Below are positions 60,268 to 64,000 of a stretch of DNA of 64,000 bases, one piece after another. The translations under genes and the position numbers were made by a program. Source of the DNA: JAFKFH01 sp017307375 (GTDB lineage: Bacteria > Pseudomonadota > Alphaproteobacteria > Ferrovibrionales > Ferrovibrionaceae); the NCBI GenBank assembly GCA_965229335.1, contig OZ245874.1, forward strand, positions 4,464,001 to 4,528,000, given 5' to 3'. The notes below the pieces were generated by a model. It ran no database searches and was not told the origin of the DNA. It saw only the letters and a list, made by a program, of their open reading frames with translations. The first letter of the stretch is position 1, and each line of letters begins with the position of its first letter.

Positions 60268-61389
60268 ATGTTCGACGCCGCCGAATACGATCGCCGCCTC
60301 GGCCTGATCCGTGCCGAAATGGCGCGGCGCGGCGTCGATCTCGTGCTGATCGACCACGCCGAGTTCCTGGCCTGGGCGACCGGCTATACGGTCTCGGAGA
60401 CGATGTATCGCGCCGCGCTGATCCCAGTCACGGGCACTGCCTGGTTCGCCCTGCGCGCCCTCGACGCCGAACCTTGCCGGCAAGCGAGCTGGATCGGCGA
60501 CATCGTCGGCTTCGCCGATACGCAGGATGCGCATGCAGCCGTTGCCGAAACCATCCGGACCCGCGGCCACGGGGCGGCGCGCATCGGTCTCGACTTCGCC
60601 TCCTACGGCTGTTCCGCCCATGCGCTGGCGCGGCTGCGGGCCGAGTTGCCGCAGGCGACGCTGGTCGATCTGGCGGGTATCAGCGACCGGCTGCGGGCGG
60701 TGAAATCAGCGGCCGAAATCGAGGTCCTGTCGCGGGCGGCGGCGATCGCCGATTCGGCGATGGCCGCGTTGGCCCGTACCGTGCGGCTGGGTGTCAGTCC
60801 GCGCGAGGCCGCCGCCATTGCCGCCGCGGCCTTCCTGCGCCTGGGTGCGGACAGCGGCGAGACCGGGCCGATCGTGCGTGCCGTCGGCAACAACGAATTC
60901 CTGCACGGCCGCATGGGCGACGATGTGCTGATCGGCGGCGACATCCTGCATGTCGAACTGATCCCGAAGGTCGCCAACTATAGCGCCCGGCTGATGCGTC
61001 CGATCGTGATCGGTGGCGGGACCGCCAGGCAGAAGGCCGTAGCCGAAAGGCTGACAGCGCTGCAGGATCGTCAGATCGCGGCGATGCGGCCGGGCGTGGC
61101 GGCGGCGGAGGTCGATGCGATCCTGCGCCGGGGCGTGCTGGCCGAAGGTCTGCGCCCCGACTACGACAACGTCACCGGTTATGCGCTGGGCCTCTATGCC
61201 CGCACGCCCCGCACCAGCGACTTTTCCTATTGTTTCCTGCCGAATGCCGGCTGGCGGCTCGAGGCCGGCATGGTCTTCCACATGTATGCCTCGGCGCAAG
61301 GGCTCGGCATGTCGGAGACCGTAGTGGTCGGGGAGGAAGGCGGGCGGTGCCTGACCCGGACACCGCGCCGCCTGCTCGAAAGCGCCTGA
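60268..61389 (+). CDS. M24 (creatinase/aminopeptidase P-fold) protein with degenerate metal site
   Basis: The 373-residue protein has an N-terminal creatinase-like domain (1-150) and a pita-bread C-domain. His of FLHGRMGDD is present. The metal-site strings differ from canonical ones: HVELIPKVANYSARLMRP where two Asp are usual, GYALGLY for GHG(I/V)G, and VFHMYAS for FTIEPG; only SETVVVG keeps its Glu. This points to a metal-free creatinase/ectoine-hydrolase-like enzyme rather than an aminopeptidase. It is the last gene of the GntR-linked cassette and starts eight bases after the M20-like gene. Confidence 0.8.
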   Translation: MFDAAEYDRRLGLIRAEMARRGVDLVLIDHAEFLAWATGYTVSETMYRAALIPVTGTAWFALRALDAEPCRQASWIGDIVGFADTQDAHAAVAETIRTRGHGAARIGLDFASYGCSAHALARLRAELPQATLVDLAGISDRLRAVKSAAEIEVLSRAAAIADSAMAALARTVRLGVSPREAAAIAAAAFLRLGADSGETGPIVRAVGNNEFLHGRMGDDVLIGGDILHVELIPKVANYSARLMRPIVIGGGTARQKAVAERLTALQDRQIAAMRPGVAAAEVDAILRRGVLAEGLRPDYDNVTGYALGLYARTPRTSDFSYCFLPNAGWRLEAGMVFHMYASAQGLGMSETVVVGEEGGRCLTRTPRRLLESA

Positions 61390-61390
61390 C

Positions 61391-62516
61391 TTAGGCGGCC
61401 TCGCCTTCGCCCTGCGCGTTGCGGGCGTTGTACTCCAGCATCGCGGCCATGAAGTCGTCGAGGTCGCCGTCCAGCACCGCCTGGGCGTTGCCCTTTTCTT
61501 CCTCGGTGCGCAGGTCCTTGACCATCTGGTAGGGGTGCAGCACGTAGGAACGGATCTGGTGGCCCCAGCCGATGTCCGACTTGTTGTCGTGCACCTTCTG
61601 CTTCTCGGCCTCGCGCTTCTGCAGCTCCTGCTCGTAGAGCCGCGCCTTCAGCATCTTCATCGCCGCGGCCTTGTTCTTGTGCTGGCTGCGATCGTTCTGG
61701 CACTGCACGACGATATTCGTCGGCAGATGGGTGATGCGCACGGCCGAATCGGTCCGGTTGACGTGCTGGCCGCCGGCGCCCGAGGCCCGGTAGGTATCGA
61801 TGCGCAGGTCCTTGTCCAGCACCTCGATCTCGATCGTGTCGTCGATCACCGGATAGGCGCCGACCGACGCGAACGACGTATGCCGGCGCGCATTCGAATC
61901 ATAGGGCGAGATGCGCACCAGGCGATGCACCCCCGATTCGCTCTTGAGCCAGCCATAGGCGCTGGGGCCGGAGATCTGGATCGTGGCCGACTTGATGCCG
62001 GCTTCCTCGCCGTCGGACTGTTCCAGCACCTCGACCTTGAAGCCGCGCTTCTCGGCCCAGCGGACATACATGCGCAGCAGCATGTTGGCCCAGTCCTGGC
62101 TTTCGGTGCCGCCGGCGCCGGCATGGACTTCGAGGAACGAATCGTTGTGGTCGGCCTCGCCCGACAGCAGGCTTTCCAGGCGGCGCTTGGCCACCTTGTC
62201 CTGCAGCGTGTTCAGTGCGGCTTCGGCCTCGGCGACGATGTCGGCATCGCCTTCGGCGTCGCCCATCTCGATCAGCTCGAGGGTGTCGTCGAGCTCACGC
62301 TCCAGCGCCACCTGCGACGAGGTCGCGGCCTCGAGCTGGTTGCGCTCGCGCATGACGGCGCCCGCCTTGGCCGGGTCTTCCCACAGCTTGGGATCCTCGG
62401 CTACGGCATTGAGTTCTTCCAGTCGCTTTAGGGCGCGATCCCAGTCAAAGAGACCTCCTCAGCAGGCTGAGTGCCTGCTTGATCTCGGTCGCGATCGCCT
62501 CGATTTCGGCGCGCAT
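61391..62516 (-). CDS. prfB: Peptide chain release factor 2 with programmed +1 frameshift
   Basis: The gene is split by an in-frame TGA (62447-62445) after 23 codons, as in most bacterial prfB genes. The +1 shift at CTT-T joins residue 23 to 351 further codons, giving a 374-residue RF2. The second part has the GGQ motif (GAGGQHVNRTDSAVRITH) that triggers peptide release. The stop-codon-reading tripeptide is SPY (RISPYDSNARRHTS), against the SPF of E. coli. It reads UAA and UGA. The mrcA-type gene lies upstream on the same strand. Confidence 0.95.
62444..62459 (-). promoter_or_regulatory. prfB +1 frameshift signal
   Basis: On the minus strand AGGAGG (62459-62454), TCT, then CTT-TGA-C reproduces the RF2 site: a Shine-Dalgarno-like stimulator three bases before the CTT slip codon and a poorly read UGA-C. 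The +1 frame continues as GAC TGG GAT. Confidence 0.9.
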
Positions 62517-62579
62517 CACCGCTACTCCGTGTCTACGGTTTCAGATTTGTGGCGGCGGACCCTAGTTCAATCCGCCTGG

Positions 62580-64000
62580 TCAGTAAAGACCGCCGGTACC
62601 GCTGCCGGTTCCCGCGCCTTCGGTGGTCCGCCCGGAAACCGCGCCGGTCGACACGCCGGTGACAGCCGGATTGTCGGCGATGCCGGCGCCCAGCACGGGC
62701 GTGCCGGCCGAACCCTCGCCCGGCTCGGTCCAGACGCCCTCGACCGGCTCGCTGCCGTCCAGCACGGTCTGGTTCGCGCCGGGCTCGGTGCCCGGCTTGA
62801 ACGCTTCCATGATGGCGCGGCGATCGCCGGGCTCGGCCAGGCGGCCGGTGGCGGGGTCGACGCGAACCAGACGGACGCCCGAGGGGATACGGAACGGCAC
62901 GGCCGGCTTGTTCTTCAACGCCTCGGTGATGAATTCCTTGAAGATCGGCACCGCCGAAGAACCGCCGGTATCCTTGGCGCCCAGCGTGCGCGGGTTGTCG
63001 AAGCCGACGAAGACGCCGGCGACGAAGTCGGGGCTGAAACCGATGAACCAGTTGTCGAACGAATCGTTCGACGTGCCGGTCTTGCCGCCCAGCGGCTTGC
63101 CGATCGACTTGAGCGAGGCGGCGGTACCGCGTTCGACCACGCCCTGCAGCATCCAGGTGATCTGGAAGGCGGTCGCGGGGTCGAGCAGCTGCGGCCGGTC
63201 GTCCGGGATGGTGGGTTCGCGGGTCGCACCCCAGGCGCCGTTGCAGTTCTCGCAGGCGCGCGCATCGTGGCGATAGACGGTGCGCCCGTTGCGATCCTGC
63301 ACCCGGTCGATCAGCGACGGCTCAATGCCTTTGCCGCCGTTGACGAACTTGGCGTAGGCCGAGGTGATGCGCAGCACCGTGGTCTCGCCGGCGCCGAGCG
63401 ACATGGCGAGGTTCTTGCCCATGCGATCGACCGCGCCGAGGCGGGTGGCATAGTCATAGACCTTGTCCATGCCGATGGCCTGGGCCAGGCGCACGGTCAT
63501 CAGATTGCGCGACTTTTCCAGGCCCTGGCGCAACGTGGTCGGGCCGAGGAAATCGCCGCCGTAGTTCTTGGGCTTCCACAGCGGCAGGCCGGGACCCTGG
63601 TCGTAGACGAACGGGCCGTCCAGCACCAGGCTCGACGGGGTGAAGCCGCTGTCGAGGGCGGCGGCATAGACGAACGGCTTGAACGACGAGCCCGGCTGGC
63701 GCTCGGCCTGGGTCGCCCGGTTGAACTGGCTGGTGCGGAAATCCCAACCGCCGACCAGTGCCAGCACGCGGCCGGTATGGGGATCGAGGGCGACGATGGC
63801 ACCGCCGACATCGGGAATCTGGCGCAGGCCGTAGCGCGTCTCGCCGGGCTTGTCCGACAGTGCCTCGACCGCGACGACGTCGCCGACCTTGAGCACGTCG
63901 GCCGGCGTCTTGGGCACCGGGCCGACGGCCTGATCCTCGAGGGTCGGCCGCGCCCAGCGCAGTTCCTCCATCGGGATCGTGCCCTTGGTCCCGTTGACGA
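62580..64000 (-). CDS. mrcA: Penicillin-binding protein 1A, C-terminal part (runs off window)
   Basis: About 473 codons are present and the frame is open to the window end, so the transglycosylase domain and start lie outside. The transpeptidase domain has the active Ser motif RQPGSSFKPF, SRN (EKSRNLMTV) and KTG (LGGKTGTSND). The oligonucleotide-binding-like insert precedes it (VGDVVAVEALS). The tail after about 63000 is rich in Gly, Ala, Thr and Pro, of low complexity. It makes and cross-links murein. prfB starts 63 bases after its stop. Confidence 0.93.
   Translation of the reverse strand, partial: VNGTKGTIPMEELRWARPTLEDQAVGPVPKTPADVLKVGDVVAVEALSDKPGETRYGLRQIPDVGGAIVALDPHTGRVLALVGGWDFRTSQFNRATQAERQPGSSFKPFVYAAALDSGFTPSSLVLDGPFVYDQGPGLPLWKPKNYGGDFLGPTTLRQGLEKSRNLMTVRLAQAIGMDKVYDYATRLGAVDRMGKNLAMSLGAGETTVLRITSAYAKFVNGGKGIEPSLIDRVQDRNGRTVYRHDARACENCNGAWGATREPTIPDDRPQLLDPATAFQITWMLQGVVERGTAASLKSIGKPLGGKTGTSNDSFDNWFIGFSPDFVAGVFVGFDNPRTLGAKDTGGSSAVPIFKEFITEALKNKPAVPFRIPSGVRLVRVDPATGRLAEPGDRRAIMEAFKPGTEPGANQTVLDGSEPVEGVWTEPGEGSAGTPVLGAGIADNPAVTGVSTGAVSGRTTEGAGTGSGTGGLY

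Noticed and set aside
62354..62516. prfB as a broken gene
   Set aside because: The TGA lies exactly in the RF2 frameshift context and the +1 frame continues with conserved sequence, so it is a programmed event and not a mutation.

Overview
The window is about 64 kb of dense, GC-rich chromosome, with roughly 60 genes, most gaps under 250 bases, and many 4 to 8 base start/stop overlaps. Gene content and order point to an alphaproteobacterium, probably Rhodospirillales-like. The pointers are ParE of the alpha type, glnE-bcp-M23-bactofilin, nrtR-nadABC, prfB beside a class A PBP, and two complete branched-chain-amino-acid-type ABC transporters. This placement is inference from gene content; no rRNA is present. 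I saw no insertion sequence, prophage, integrase, CRISPR array, tRNA or rRNA. No stretch over 300 bases lacks a gene.

Layout. 0-9.3 kb: ECF sigma/anti-sigma pair, YciA-type thioesterase, parE, a lipoprotein, a Tat-exported PhoD phosphatase, two small hydrolases, a DEAD-box helicase and a stand-alone Lrp-type ligand domain. 9.3-20.5 kb: a GMC oxidoreductase and two back-to-back HAAT (Liv-type) transporters, ordered GF-SBP-HM and SBP-HMGF, with stable hairpins between each binding-protein gene and its livH. 20.5-23.3 kb: a GGDEF protein, a PaaG-like isomerase and a CpdA-like phosphoesterase. 23.3-27.1 kb (minus strand): cysE, an Rrf2/IscR-like regulator, a cysteine desulfurase, a PhnZ-family HD protein, a [2Fe-2S] ferredoxin and a membrane protein, read away from an IscR-type palindrome.

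27-41 kb: small hydrolases, LysR, anmK, tyrS, a YhdP-like AsmA protein, glnE, bcp, an M23 endopeptidase with a long 11-residue-repeat coiled coil, and a bactofilin overlapping it. 41-46 kb: nrtR, nadA, nadB, nadC, then a PheC-like periplasmic protein lying between nadC and a decayed second copy of the nadC 3' end. 46-51 kb: an RND efflux pump with lipoprotein adaptor, divergent from a TetR gene. 51-61.4 kb: a 42-codon membrane-peptide gene, a GNAT gene, and a GntR gene divergent from a cassette of M20 peptidase, Dpp-type transporter (SBP, B, C, fused DF), a second M20 protein and an M24 protein. 61.4-64 kb: prfB with its programmed frameshift and the 3' part of a PBP1A gene running off the window.

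The most unusual points are the HD-oxygenase-like gene embedded in a cysteine/Fe-S operon that lacks every Isc scaffold gene, the duplicated nadC end around a single-gene segment, two leaders in which the Shine-Dalgarno is predicted to be buried in a hairpin, thirteen gap-free hendecads in the M23 protein, and two neighbouring hydrolases with altered metal sites.
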